Notes: a model not told the origin generated them from the sequence alone. A stretch of 64,000 nucleotides of DNA from Devosia aquimaris (GCF_020169335.1 NZ_JAIEZN010000001.1:513426-577425); one strand, 5' to 3'; positions 24,869 to 33,306 are shown, counted from the stretch's first letter. Program-made: numbers and translations.

Positions 24869-26572
24869 ATGTTGAGACAATTTCGCTTGTTCCACCTGGG
24901 GTGGATCATCATTTTGGCGGGCGCACTGCTCGCACATTTCATCCAGACCTCGGGCGGCATAACCATCCGCGACCTGCGCTTCAACGGCACCAATGGCGAG
25001 GTCATGAGCGGCCTGCTCTATGTGCCACCGGGTGTCACGTCCGAAAACAAGGCACCGGCCATTCTGGCCGTGCATGGCTATTTCAACAGCCGTGAAACCC
25101 AGGACGGTTTCGCAATCGAATTCGCCCGTCGCGGCTATGTCGTGCTGGCGCTCGACCAGAAGGGGCATGGCTATTCGGACGCTCCGGCCTTTGCCAATGG
25201 CTTCGGCGGCCCGGCCGGTCTGGCCTATCTGCGCACGCTCGATATTGTCGATGTGAACAATATCGGCCTGGAAGGCCATTCCATGGGGGGCTGGACCGTG
25301 CTGGCTGCCGCCGCCGCCATGCCCGACGCCTATAAGGCCGTGGTGCTGGAAGGCTCCAGCACCGGCGCGCCCTTCGCCAAGGAAGGCGACACCAGCTGGC
25401 CACGCAACCTGGCGGTCGTGTTCTCCAAGTTTGACGAATTCTCGGAGGTGATGTGGGGTGTTCCCACGGCCCAGGAGGTTCCTGTCAGCCCCAAGCTGCA
25501 GACAGTGTTCGGCGTCACCGAGCCGGTTGTGGCCGGCCAGGTCTACGGCGACATTGCCGCCGGCACCGGTCGCATGCTGACCCAGCCCAACACCACCCAT
25601 CCGGGCGACCACTTCTCCAATGAAGCCATTGGCGATGCCATCACCTGGTTTGACCAGACGCTGGAAGGCGCCAAGCCGCTGCCGGTGGACGACCAGATCT
25701 GGATCTGGAAGGAAATCGGCACGCTGATCGCGCTGGTCGGCTTTGTCGTCCTGCTGGCCGGCACCTTCGAAATGCTGCTCTCTACCCAGGCATTTGCCCG
25801 TCTGCGTCGGGAACCGGCGGGCACCGCCCATGACAGCCGCAGCGCAAAGTGGTGGATCGCCTTCGCCCTGTCTGCCTTTGTCCCGGTGATCACCTACTAC
25901 CCGTTCTTCTATTGGGCCACGGTGGTGTTTCCCGCGTCGGCCTTGCTGCCGCAGACATTCACGTCCCAGATCGCGCTTTGGGCGGTGCTCAATGGCCTGA
26001 TCGTTCTGGCCACCGGCTTCGTGCTCAGGGGCAACAAGGTCGAAGGGCGTGGCGACATCCTTGGCTCGGTGCTGATTGCCCTGGCCACGGTCGGTATCGG
26101 CTATCTCGCAGTCTGCGCAGTGGATTTCCTCTTCAAGGTCGATTTCCGCTTCTGGGTGCTGGCGCTCAAGCCGTTCGACCTGGTCCGTGCCAAGATCGCG
26201 CTGGTCTATCTCGTGCCGTTCACGGTGTTCTTCGTGCTCGCCCTGCGTGGCCTGCACACGGGCCTGTCGGTTCGCGGTGACAACCGGATCACCCAGTATC
26301 TGTCCAACATTGCCGCGCTGACGCTGGGCTTTGTGGTGTTCCTGGGCTTCCAGTACCTCACGCTGCTGTTCACCGGCCACCTGTTCAGCATGAACGAGCC
26401 GCTGAATACCGTGATCGGCATGCAGTTCCTGCCGCTGCTGGCGGTGGTGGCGTTCCTGTCGACCTTCGCCTGGCGGCGCACTGGCAGCTACCTGCCCGGC
26501 GCCTTCATCAACGCGCTGTTCGTCACCTGGTATATCGTCAGCAGCCAGGCCATCCAGTTCCCCGTGAGCTGA
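24869..26572 (+). CDS. Alpha/beta hydrolase fused to a C-terminal polytopic membrane domain
   Basis: A 567-aa protein in two halves. An N-terminal membrane anchor (about 10-28) leads into an alpha/beta hydrolase domain (about 35-265) with H-G-Y-F-N-S (oxyanion region), the nucleophile elbow G-H-S-M-G-G and a candidate His in T-H-P-G-D-H. The second half (about 285-560) holds seven or eight hydrophobic helices with no motif I recognise. The hydrolase probably faces the periplasm, depending on anchor topology. Similar hydrolases with membrane tails occur in some Firmicutes and alphaproteobacteria without known function. A lipid or membrane-delivered ester substrate is a guess. It stands alone and ends at a strong intrinsic terminator. 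Confidence 0.82.
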   Translation: MLRQFRLFHLGWIIILAGALLAHFIQTSGGITIRDLRFNGTNGEVMSGLLYVPPGVTSENKAPAILAVHGYFNSRETQDGFAIEFARRGYVVLALDQKGHGYSDAPAFANGFGGPAGLAYLRTLDIVDVNNIGLEGHSMGGWTVLAAAAAMPDAYKAVVLEGSSTGAPFAKEGDTSWPRNLAVVFSKFDEFSEVMWGVPTAQEVPVSPKLQTVFGVTEPVVAGQVYGDIAAGTGRMLTQPNTTHPGDHFSNEAIGDAITWFDQTLEGAKPLPVDDQIWIWKEIGTLIALVGFVVLLAGTFEMLLSTQAFARLRREPAGTAHDSRSAKWWIAFALSAFVPVITYYPFFYWATVVFPASALLPQTFTSQIALWAVLNGLIVLATGFVLRGNKVEGRGDILGSVLIALATVGIGYLAVCAVDFLFKVDFRFWVLALKPFDLVRAKIALVYLVPFTVFFVLALRGLHTGLSVRGDNRITQYLSNIAALTLGFVVFLGFQYLTLLFTGHLFSMNEPLNTVIGMQFLPLLAVVAFLSTFAWRRTGSYLPGAFINALFVTWYIVSSQAIQFPVS

Positions 26573-26596
26573 CGGCTCCTGATCAACACAACACTT

Positions 26597-26633
26597 GGGA
26601 CGGCCGGTGCTTGCACCGGCCGTCCCTGTTTTT
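26597..26633 (+). terminator. Intrinsic terminator of the membrane-fused hydrolase gene
   Basis: Stem of 13 bp (26597-26609 with 26614-26626), tetraloop CTTG, followed by TGTTTTT. The T-tract overlaps the stop codon of the convergent aspartic protease gene. Confidence 0.88.
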
Positions 26634-27318
26634 AGTCGACCAGTTCCAGCGAATTCTGTGTCACGCTGTAGCGCTGCAGCGTCTCAAGGAAGGTCTGGCC
26701 CAACAGGCTCGTCTCCAGGGCCCCGCGTTCGGCAACAAAGGCCGTAACGCCCTCGCGCATAATCCCGCCGACCTCCAGCCGATCAATGCGGATGCGCGCC
26801 GCCCGGCCCGTGCCATTGGCTGTTGAAACCGGGATGGTGAAGTTGAGCGCGTCGGTGTCGATACCGGCGGCCTCTGCATCGGGGACGCTGAGCACCACGG
26901 CGCTGGCGCCGGTGTCAAAGATCATGGGCGTCGTGTGGCCATTGATGGTCGCGTTGACCTGGAAATGCCCACCGATACCGCGCCGGAACGTGGCCGTGCC
27001 CTGGTTGGCATCGACCAGCGCCACGCCAGGCTGGAACTCGCCCATCACGCGGCCGGCAATCCCCACCAACTCGTCGCGATAGGCATAGGTCAACCCGGCC
27101 ACGCCGAAGATGCCGACCCACAGCACCACGCCAGTCAGCAGCTCCTTGATGCGGCGGGGGCGCGTGAACAGGCCGCCGGCAAACACGATCAGCAACACCA
27201 GCAGCGGGATCAGCTGCGCAGTCTGCATCTCGCTGAGGCCAACAAGGCTCCCCGCGTCAGCGCTGATCAGCAAGGCCAGTCCCACCGCGATCAGCAGCGC
27301 AATTCCGATGAAGATCAT
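26632..27318 (-). CDS. TIGR02281-type retropepsin-like aspartic protease, membrane-anchored
   Basis: A 228-aa protein with three hydrophobic segments (about 2-19, 36-51, 62-80) and a clan AA protease domain whose active-site motif is F-D-T-G-A-S with Asp135. The following F-x-Q-V-x-A-x-I-N-G form upstream of the motif and L-L-G-Q-T-F-L at the end match the TIGR02281 family of single-domain aspartic proteases, which dimerise to build the site. Its substrates are not known to me. It lies 71 bases downstream of cobS on the same strand, so it may be co-transcribed with it, although no functional link is apparent. The hairpin just past its stop lacks a T-tract on this strand. Confidence 0.88.
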   Translation of the reverse strand: MIFIGIALLIAVGLALLISADAGSLVGLSEMQTAQLIPLLVLLIVFAGGLFTRPRRIKELLTGVVLWVGIFGVAGLTYAYRDELVGIAGRVMGEFQPGVALVDANQGTATFRRGIGGHFQVNATINGHTTPMIFDTGASAVVLSVPDAEAAGIDTDALNFTIPVSTANGTGRAARIRIDRLEVGGIMREGVTAFVAERGALETSLLGQTFLETLQRYSVTQNSLELVD

Positions 27319-27389
27319 GCTGGTGCGCTTTCTCTGCGGGGTCGGGTCATGCTCCAGATAAAGGCAAGGCAGGCGGCGATTTCAAGGCC

Positions 27390-28244
27390 TCAGCGCAGGG
27401 CGAAGGGTAACAGCGCCGTCAGCACAGCCGCTTCGGTCAGGGCGCCTAGCGCGCCGATGAGGTCCCCCGTCTGGCCGCCGACAAGGCGTTTGCACAGCGC
27501 CGTCCAGCCCGCCGCCATCAACACTGCAGCCAGCACCGCTGCGCCGAGCGCCACTACGCTCGTGGCCGGTCCCCCCAGCACGAACAGCAACAACCCGGCA
27601 AAGACCGCGCCCACGGCAAAGCTGACTGGCGACACGCTGCCTGCTGCAGCCGACAGCCCGTCGCTGCGCGCCGCGGGCAGGGCGACCGCCAGCCAAATGG
27701 CCGATGAGCGCCCGGCAACGCTTGAGGCCAGCCAGATGGCCCCCGCGCCAAGGGGACTCACTGCGGCGACGGCGCCCAGGCCGGTGAGCCGCAGCAGGAT
27801 GAACAGGCCCAGCGCAGACACCCCATAGGTCCCGTGGCGGCTGTCCTTCATGATTTCCAGACGACGCGCCACCGTGTGCCCGCCAAACAATCCATCGGCG
27901 GCATCTGCCAACGCGTCCTCGCCCATGGCGCCGCTCGCCACGACCATGGCGGCAACAGCCAGCGCCGCTGCAAAATAGGGTGGCAGGCCAGCCAGGGTGC
28001 CCAGCACCAGCAGCAGCGCCGGCCCAATGCCAATGGCGATACTGGCCAGCGGCAGGGCCATGGCAATGCGGTTGAGATCGGGCGGCTGGTGCGGTGAACT
28101 GCCCGTGGGCAGCCGCGAGAACAGCCGCAGCGCCATGATGAAATCGGCGGCCAGACCCATGGCCGGTGGCGGCGGCGGTGGGCGGCTGGCGTCACGCACA
28201 TCGCTGTCGATGGCGTCGCTGGATTGCTCCTGGCTCAATTGCAT
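27390..28244 (-). CDS. cobS: Adenosylcobinamide-GDP ribazoletransferase (cobalamin synthase)
   Basis: A 284-aa integral membrane enzyme joining adenosylcobinamide-GDP to alpha-ribazole, the last assembly step of cobalamin. Seen are the family signature E-D-A-L-A-D-A-A-D-G-L-F-G-G, R-R-L-E-I-M-K-D-S-R-x-G-T-Y-G, and five to six hydrophobic helices. A cytoplasmic N-terminal extension includes six consecutive prolines. ATG 28244 is preceded by a GGGGGC purine-rich site and was preferred over the frame end at 28274. It is divergent from cobT with only 57 bases between, and I see no cobalamin riboswitch there. No other cob gene is in the window. Confidence 0.93.
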   Translation of the reverse strand: MQLSQEQSSDAIDSDVRDASRPPPPPPAMGLAADFIMALRLFSRLPTGSSPHQPPDLNRIAMALPLASIAIGIGPALLLVLGTLAGLPPYFAAALAVAAMVVASGAMGEDALADAADGLFGGHTVARRLEIMKDSRHGTYGVSALGLFILLRLTGLGAVAAVSPLGAGAIWLASSVAGRSSAIWLAVALPAARSDGLSAAAGSVSPVSFAVGAVFAGLLLFVLGGPATSVVALGAAVLAAVLMAAGWTALCKRLVGGQTGDLIGALGALTEAAVLTALLPFALR

Positions 28245-28301
28245 TTGCCCCCGTTCTACGCAACAAGTCCCCACTTCCTACCACAGCAGACCGGACTCGC
28301 C

Positions 28302-29324
28302 ATGCCTTCGCTCAACCCCGCCTACGCTGATGTCGTCGAGCTTTTGACGCTGCCGCCCGATGGCGATGAGTCGGCAGTTGCCGCCGTGCGCGCCCGCGAT
28401 TCCCAGCTGACCAAGCCGCCCGGCTCGCTCGGCCAGCTCGAAGGCCTGGTGGAATTTCTGGCCCGCTGGCAGGGCCGGGCCCAGCCGCGGCTCGACAACC
28501 CCATGGTCACCATCTTTGCCGGCAATCACGGCGTCACCGATCAGGGCGTGTCGAGTTTCCCGCGCGAAGTGACGGCGCAGATGGTCGCCAATTTCACCAA
28601 TGGCGGCGCCGCGATTTCGCAGATTTGCGCCCTGCACGAAATCAACCTGCGTGTGTTCGAGCTGGCACTTGAACTGCCCACCGGCGACATCACGCTGGAG
28701 CCGGCGCTGGACGACAAGATGTGCGCGGCCACCATCGCCTATGGCATGGAGGCCATCGCCGGCAAGCCGGACCTGATCTGCATCGGCGAGATGGGCATCG
28801 GCAACACCACCGTGGCGGCCGCCATCTATGCCGCCCTGTTCGGCGGCACAGGCGCCGATTGGGTTGGCCGGGGCACAGGCGTCGATGATGCCGGCCTCGC
28901 CCGCAAGGCCGATGCGGTTGATCGCGCCCTGGCGCGCCATGCCGGCGAGCTGGACCATCCCCTGGCCATTCTGGCCCGTGTCGGTGGCCGCGAGATCGCC
29001 GCCATGCTGGGCGCGTTGATCGCAGCCCGCCACCAGAAGGTGCCCGTCATTGTCGATGGTTTTGTCGCCACGGCGGCGGCCGCTATTGCCTATGCGGTCA
29101 ATCCTGCGGCCATCGACCACTGCCTCTTCGCCCACGTCTCCGCCGAGTCAGCACACGCAAGGGCACTTTCGGCCATGAGCCAGAAGGGCCTGCTCGATCT
29201 GGGCATGCGGCTGGGTGAAGGCAGTGGCGCCGCTCTGGCCGCTGTCCTGGTCAAGACTGCGCTGCACCTGCACACCAATATGGCGACGTTCGATTCCGCC
29301 GGGGTCAGCGGCAAGGAGAGCTGA
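28302..29324 (+). CDS. cobT: Nicotinate-nucleotide-dimethylbenzimidazole phosphoribosyltransferase
   Basis: A 340-aa enzyme that transfers phosphoribose from nicotinate mononucleotide to dimethylbenzimidazole, giving alpha-ribazole phosphate for CobS. Motifs: T-K-P-P-G-S-L-G near the N-terminus, F-A-G-N-H-G-V-T, E-M-G-I-G-N-T-T-V-A-A-A-I, and the C-terminal L-G-E-G-S-G-A-A-L-A segment with the catalytic glutamate. Length matches the CobT family. M-P-S-L-N at 28302 was chosen over the frame start at 28224, which would cross the cobS promoter. Divergent pairing with cobS puts nucleotide-loop assembly under one intergenic region. Confidence 0.95.
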   Translation: MPSLNPAYADVVELLTLPPDGDESAVAAVRARDSQLTKPPGSLGQLEGLVEFLARWQGRAQPRLDNPMVTIFAGNHGVTDQGVSSFPREVTAQMVANFTNGGAAISQICALHEINLRVFELALELPTGDITLEPALDDKMCAATIAYGMEAIAGKPDLICIGEMGIGNTTVAAAIYAALFGGTGADWVGRGTGVDDAGLARKADAVDRALARHAGELDHPLAILARVGGREIAAMLGALIAARHQKVPVIVDGFVATAAAAIAYAVNPAAIDHCLFAHVSAESAHARALSAMSQKGLLDLGMRLGEGSGAALAAVLVKTALHLHTNMATFDSAGVSGKES

Positions 29325-29338
29325 GGCGCGAGAAGCGC

Positions 29339-30865
29339 CTAGCCAGCCTGTGAATAGATCTCGAGGCGGTTCTTCTTTTCCACCACCGGCGCCAGCGCAT
29401 CCATGACGCGGGCGCGCGGGAAGGTGGCGATCACCTCGGTGCCGAAGCGCAGCTTGCTGAACAGGTCGAACCGGCCCTGGTGCAGTTCCATGATCTTCTG
29501 CACGATCGGCAGGCCCAGGCCCGCGCCCTGTTCGGCGGTCTTCTGCGCCAGTGAACCCTGGCCGAAGGACGACAGCACGGTTTCGATCTCGTCCTCGGGA
29601 ATGCCCGGGCCGTTGTCCTTGACCGAGACCATTTGCCCGCCGTCGCTGCTGCGCTGCACCACAAGGATCACCTTGCCGTTCTGCGGGGTGAACTTGATGG
29701 CGTTGCTCAAAAGGTTCAGCACCACCTGGCGGATGGCGCGCTCGTCGCCCCACAGCTTGGGCAGGTTGTCGCCTACGCTGAACACCAGGTCGATGCCCTT
29801 CGATTTTGCGCGCAGCTCCATCATGCGGCGGCAATCGGCGGCGATATCGACCAGCGACACCACTTCTTCGTTGAGGTCATACTTGCCTGCCTCAATGCGG
29901 CTGAGGTCGAGCAGTTCGTTGATCAGGTTCAGCAGGTGCTGGCCGCTGCTGTGGATGTCGCCGGCATATTCCTTGTACTGCGGCACCTGATGCGGTCCCA
30001 GCAGCTCGGACTGCAGCACTTCGGAAAAGCCGATGATGGCATTGAGCGGGGTACGCAGCTCATGGCTCATGGTGGCCAGGAATTGCGACTTGGCGATATT
30101 GGCCTGCTCGGCGTGGCGCCGGGCTTCGTCCGACATATGCCGGGCCTCTTCCAGCTCGCTGATCAGCGCATCCTTTTCGCCCTGGTGCGTCAGGGTTTCG
30201 AGCTCGGAGGCATGCAACTGGCGGGCCAGGTAGACAAAGAAGATTTCGCCGCAGATGGCGACGCCACCCAGCGTATAGTTGAGCACGCCCCCCTGCATCA
30301 CCAGCCCTGCGGACACGGTCAGCGTGGCGGGCAGGGTGCTCATCAGCGTAGCGGGCGGCTGCGTACGGGTCACGATGGCATTGGCGGCAATGGCCACCAG
30401 CACCATGGCAAACATCACCGGCGCCAGGTTTTCCTGCGAGGCAACCAGGGTGAACAGCGCCAGCAGCGACCAGGCAATGCCGAGCACCAGTTCGCCGGCA
30501 ACAAAGGTTGCGGTCCATTCCGCGGCGTTGAACCTGGCGGGATCGCTCTTGCGGAAGCGCTGCGCCATCAACACCACGATCAACAGCGCCATCGTCACCG
30601 AACCGGCCCAGAGCGCGGTAAACAGCGGCGGCACCCAGAGCGTGGCAACAGTGGCCAATATGGCGACGATCGCGGCCATCGGCAAAGCACCGGCTACGCG
30701 GGACTCCGCATAGTCGTGCATGAGTTCGAAGTCGAAGGAGGCGCGCGTTCCCGAACTGGAGGTGAGGCGCTGGCGCGCGTCGAGCACAGTCTTCTGCGCT
30801 GAGCGCTTTCCGTCACGTCCCATCTGCGAACGGACGTCGTCAGTGACAGCCGGTTGGGACGTCAT
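29339..30865 (-). CDS. Polytopic membrane sensor histidine kinase
   Basis: A 508-aa kinase with an N-terminal cytoplasmic stretch, about five to six hydrophobic helices in residues 60-215, a short coiled coil, a phosphoacceptor domain with His268 in M-S-H-E-L-R-T-P-L-N-A-I-I-G-F-S-E, and an ATPase domain with N-L-L-S-N-A-I-K-F-T-P, D-N-G-P-G-I and G-A-G-L-G-L-P-I. The lack of a periplasmic sensor domain suggests sensing through the membrane helices or via a partner. The S-E-V-L-Q-S-E-L-L-G-P motif after the His box is typical of alphaproteobacterial PdhS/PleC-related kinases. No response regulator is adjacent. A short hairpin lies between its stop and the convergent cobT stop. Confidence 0.9.
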   Translation of the reverse strand: MTSQPAVTDDVRSQMGRDGKRSAQKTVLDARQRLTSSSGTRASFDFELMHDYAESRVAGALPMAAIVAILATVATLWVPPLFTALWAGSVTMALLIVVLMAQRFRKSDPARFNAAEWTATFVAGELVLGIAWSLLALFTLVASQENLAPVMFAMVLVAIAANAIVTRTQPPATLMSTLPATLTVSAGLVMQGGVLNYTLGGVAICGEIFFVYLARQLHASELETLTHQGEKDALISELEEARHMSDEARRHAEQANIAKSQFLATMSHELRTPLNAIIGFSEVLQSELLGPHQVPQYKEYAGDIHSSGQHLLNLINELLDLSRIEAGKYDLNEEVVSLVDIAADCRRMMELRAKSKGIDLVFSVGDNLPKLWGDERAIRQVVLNLLSNAIKFTPQNGKVILVVQRSSDGGQMVSVKDNGPGIPEDEIETVLSSFGQGSLAQKTAEQGAGLGLPIVQKIMELHQGRFDLFSKLRFGTEVIATFPRARVMDALAPVVEKKNRLEIYSQAG

Positions 30866-30955
30866 GGTTACTCATTACTAACTGATGCGAACAACTACGC
30901 AATTCGCTACGCTGATGGCGCCAAGCTTAGCCGGGCGTAGTTAACGGGTGGTGAA

Positions 30956-31477
30956 ATGCGACGGCGCAAGGCGCGCGCAATCTCCGGGTTTGTCCGCCGA
31001 CGCGCTGTGCTGGTGCCTGCCGCGGTGCTGGTTGTCGCACTGGGCTTGGCCCTGCAGCACTGCTCTGGCCAGCGGGAGCTCACTGGCCAGGCGCGCGCCA
31101 GCGACGGCGACAGCGTCCATCTCGGAGACACCCGCATCCGACTGGCTGGCCTGGATGCGCCCGAACTGGACCAGATCTGCCCCATGCCCGATGGCACAGA
31201 CTGGGCCTGTGGACAGGCGGCGCGCGCCGCGCTCGCCGATCTGCTCGCCGCCGGGCCGGTGACCTGCCGCGCCCAGGGGCAGGATCGCTATGGTCGCATG
31301 ATTGCGCGCTGTTCTGTCGCTGGCAGCGATCTCGGCACCAGCCTGGTGCAGCAGGGGCTGGCTGTTTCGGCCGGCGACTACTGGACGGAGCACCTTGCCG
31401 CGCGGGCGCGCGGGATCGGCATCTGGCAGGGCGGTTTTGACCTGCCTGCCAGTTGGCGCCGACAATCCGCGCCCTGA
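30956..31477 (+). CDS. Membrane-anchored thermonuclease-family (SNase-like) protein
   Basis: A 173-aa protein with a basic N-terminus, one hydrophobic helix (about 17-35) and an SNase-like OB-fold domain. The catalytic set of staphylococcal nuclease can be traced: Arg and Asp/Glu in I-R-L-A-G-L-D-A-P-E and Arg in D-R-Y-G-R. The extra Cys pairs (C-P-M-P, W-A-C-G-Q, V-T-C-R-A, A-R-C-S-V) are usual in exported alphaproteobacterial members and suggest disulfides. Function is presumably extracytoplasmic nucleic-acid degradation, but many such proteins are untested. It is divergent from the histidine kinase gene. Confidence 0.85.
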   Translation: MRRRKARAISGFVRRRAVLVPAAVLVVALGLALQHCSGQRELTGQARASDGDSVHLGDTRIRLAGLDAPELDQICPMPDGTDWACGQAARAALADLLAAGPVTCRAQGQDRYGRMIARCSVAGSDLGTSLVQQGLAVSAGDYWTEHLAARARGIGIWQGGFDLPASWRRQSAP

Positions 31478-31560
31478 CGGGGGTGATCGTGCCTGCCGTG
31501 CGCTGTGGTGGATGCAGCAATAATATTGCTAGCCGAGCAGCTTTGTGGCACTAACGAGCG

Positions 31561-31578
31561 CAATTCCGACCGGAATTG
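31561..31578. promoter_or_regulatory. Palindrome upstream of the Lrp/AsnC regulator gene
   Basis: Perfect 8-bp arms CAATTCCG/CGGAATTG around AC, 36 bases before the regulator start. An AT-rich CAATTTTAGAATTATG follows at once. Lrp/AsnC regulators usually autoregulate from such imperfect AT-rich palindromes, so this is a candidate self-operator. The rest of 31478-31613 shows no gene. Confidence 0.5.
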
Positions 31579-31613
31579 TTGCAATTTTAGAATTATGATC
31601 TCGCGGGGGCGAA

Positions 31614-32099
31614 GTGGCTTTGGACAAGATCGATCGGAAAATTCTGACCCTTCTGCAAAAGGATGCGACCATGCCGGTGGCGGAAATCGGCCGCAAGGTC
31701 GGTCTGTCCACCACCCCATGCTGGCGCCGAATTCAGAAGATGGAAGAAGACGGCGTCATTCAGCGCCGCGTGGCCGTGCTCGATCCGGCCAAGGTCAATG
31801 TCGGCGTCACCGTCTTTGTGTCGGTCAAGACCAATGAGCACAATGACGCCTGGATGCGCAAATTCGCCGCCGTGATCGATGAGTTTCCCGAAGTGGTCGA
31901 GTTCTACCGCATGAGCGGGGATGTCGATTATCTGATGCGCGTTGTGGTGCCCGATATCGGCGCCTATGACAGCTTCTACAAAAAGCTCATCAGCAAGATC
32001 AATCTGACCGACGTCAGCTCCGCCTTTGCCATGGGCCAGATCAAGTACACCACGGCACTGCCGCTCGACTTTGCCATCGTCGTCGATGACGACAAATGA
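31614..32099 (+). CDS. Lrp/AsnC-family transcriptional regulator
   Basis: A 161-aa regulator with an N-terminal helix-turn-helix (L-D-K-I-D-R-K-I-L-x-L-L-Q-K-D, then I-G-R-K-V-G-L-S-T-T-P-C-W-R-R-I) and a C-terminal RAM ligand domain (V-E-F-Y-R-M-S-G-D-V-D-Y-L-M-R-V). This is the standard Lrp/AsnC layout, responding to amino acids as octamers. The C-W-R-R-I form is common in Rhizobiales Lrp-like proteins. GTG 31614 has GGGGGCGAA just upstream; TTG at 31620 is an alternative. The stop overlaps the next gene's ATG (ATGA), so the regulator and the VOC protein are coupled. Confidence 0.93.
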   Translation: MALDKIDRKILTLLQKDATMPVAEIGRKVGLSTTPCWRRIQKMEEDGVIQRRVAVLDPAKVNVGVTVFVSVKTNEHNDAWMRKFAAVIDEFPEVVEFYRMSGDVDYLMRVVVPDIGAYDSFYKKLISKINLTDVSSAFAMGQIKYTTALPLDFAIVVDDDK

Positions 32100-32488
32100 G
32101 CCTGGTCGGCTTTGAACATGTTGGCATGACCTCGGGCGATCTTGATCGCACCATTGCCTTCTATTGCGACCTGATGGGCTTGCGCCTGGCGCTGCGCAAG
32201 CCGAACGTCATCTTTCTCGATGCCGGCGGCGGCATGCTGGAAGTCTTCGGCCCTGCCGATGGTGCCACCCCGTCGCGGGACGTTCCCCCGGGCGAAGCCG
32301 GCATGCGCCACCTGACGCTGGCCTATAGCGATGTCGACGCGATGATCAACAAGCTCGAGGCGGCGGGTGTGCCCATCGTCGAGCGCCCGCGCAACGCCCA
32401 CAACACCGAGATGGTCCGCCGTGTCGCCTTTGTGCGCGATCCCGACGGCATCATGGTCGAACTGATCGAACGCGCACCCGGCCGCTAG
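32096..32488 (+). CDS. VOC/glyoxalase-family metalloprotein
   Basis: A 130-aa vicinal-oxygen-chelate protein with two beta-alpha-beta3 repeats. Candidate metal ligands occupy the four usual positions: His8 in F-E-H-V-G, Glu in G-M-L-E-V-F, His in M-R-H-L-T-L, and Glu in I-M-V-E-L-I-E. It could be a lyase, isomerase or dioxygenase; the sequence does not say which. Coupling to an Lrp/AsnC regulator suggests a role in amino-acid or related carbon metabolism. The stop shares CTAG with the convergent SDR gene. Confidence 0.85.
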   Translation: MSLVGFEHVGMTSGDLDRTIAFYCDLMGLRLALRKPNVIFLDAGGGMLEVFGPADGATPSRDVPPGEAGMRHLTLAYSDVDAMINKLEAAGVPIVERPRNAHNTEMVRRVAFVRDPDGIMVELIERAPGR

Positions 32489-33306
32489 GCCGGTCGGGGC
32501 CTTTTGCCGTCGATGTCCGCGATGTCATAGGCCTCGGCAAGTGCGGCCGCGACCTGCACTGTGCCGGACTTGTTCATGAGCAGGGGATCACGCCACAGCC
32601 CGGCGATCACGCGACCGATGAACTGGGGCGATTCCGAATTGCTTAGGTCAAAATACTCGGCGGCGCGCATGACGGCTTCGGTGCGCACCAGCCCCGGATA
32701 AAGTGACACTGCAGCTACACCGTGCGGGCGCAGTTCATGGGCGAAGTCCGCGATCATCTTGTCGGCACCGGCCTTGGCGATACCGTAGATGGCGTTGCCA
32801 TCGTGCCGTTGCGCCGCCCAGTAGGATATGTTGACGATCAGCCCGGCGCCCTGGCGGACCATGGTCGGCGCAGCCGCGCGGGCTGCAACGAAGGCACCGC
32901 GAAGCGCCGTTCCTACCATGGCGTCCCATCGCCACATCGGTTGCTCCCAGAACGGCTTGGCCCAGGTGAAGTCATTGCCCTCCACCATGTTCTCATAGCC
33001 AGGCCAGGCATTGTTGACGAGAATATCGATCCGGCCGTGCCGCGCCACAATGCTGGCAACCACCGCCTCGGTCTGGGCGTCGTCGGCATGGTCGCACACA
33101 TGGGTCGTCAAGTGCCCGGGCAGGCCGGCAGCCTCGGCGACCAGCCCGTCCAGCGATCCCTCGCGCTGCGGATGCACCGCTGCCTGCGCATCTGTCCGGG
33201 TGCGCGCCGTCACATGCACGCTTGCGCCTTCTGCCAGCAAGGCCAGTGCAATGCCGCGCCCGATACCGCGACTGCCACCGGTCACCAGCGCAACCGTCTC
33301 ACGCAT
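32485..33306 (-). CDS. Short-chain dehydrogenase/reductase, DHRS1-like
   Basis: A 273-aa Rossmann-fold oxidoreductase. Seen are the cofactor motif T-G-G-S-R-G-I-G, N-N-A-W after the fourth strand, and the catalytic Y-G-I-A-K with an upstream Ser in N-I-S-Y-W. The A-R-T region after strand two suggests NADP(H). The F-W-E-Q-P-M-x-x-W-D insertion and long C-terminal part resemble DHRS1-like SDRs. The frame is open to 33384, but M-R-E-T-V-A-L-V-T-G-G at 33306 is the natural start and overlaps the upstream gene's stop by 8 bases. It is the last gene of a three-gene coupled operon. Substrate unknown. Confidence 0.88.
   Translation of the reverse strand: MRETVALVTGGSRGIGRGIALALLAEGASVHVTARTRTDAQAAVHPQREGSLDGLVAEAAGLPGHLTTHVCDHADDAQTEAVVASIVARHGRIDILVNNAWPGYENMVEGNDFTWAKPFWEQPMWRWDAMVGTALRGAFVAARAAAPTMVRQGAGLIVNISYWAAQRHDGNAIYGIAKAGADKMIADFAHELRPHGVAAVSLYPGLVRTEAVMRAAEYFDLSNSESPQFIGRVIAGLWRDPLLMNKSGTVQVAAALAEAYDIADIDGKRPRPA

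Noticed and set aside
28245-28301. Possible cobalamin riboswitch between cobS and cobT
   Set aside because: The gap is only 57 bases and lacks a B12-box-like sequence; a full riboswitch cannot fit.
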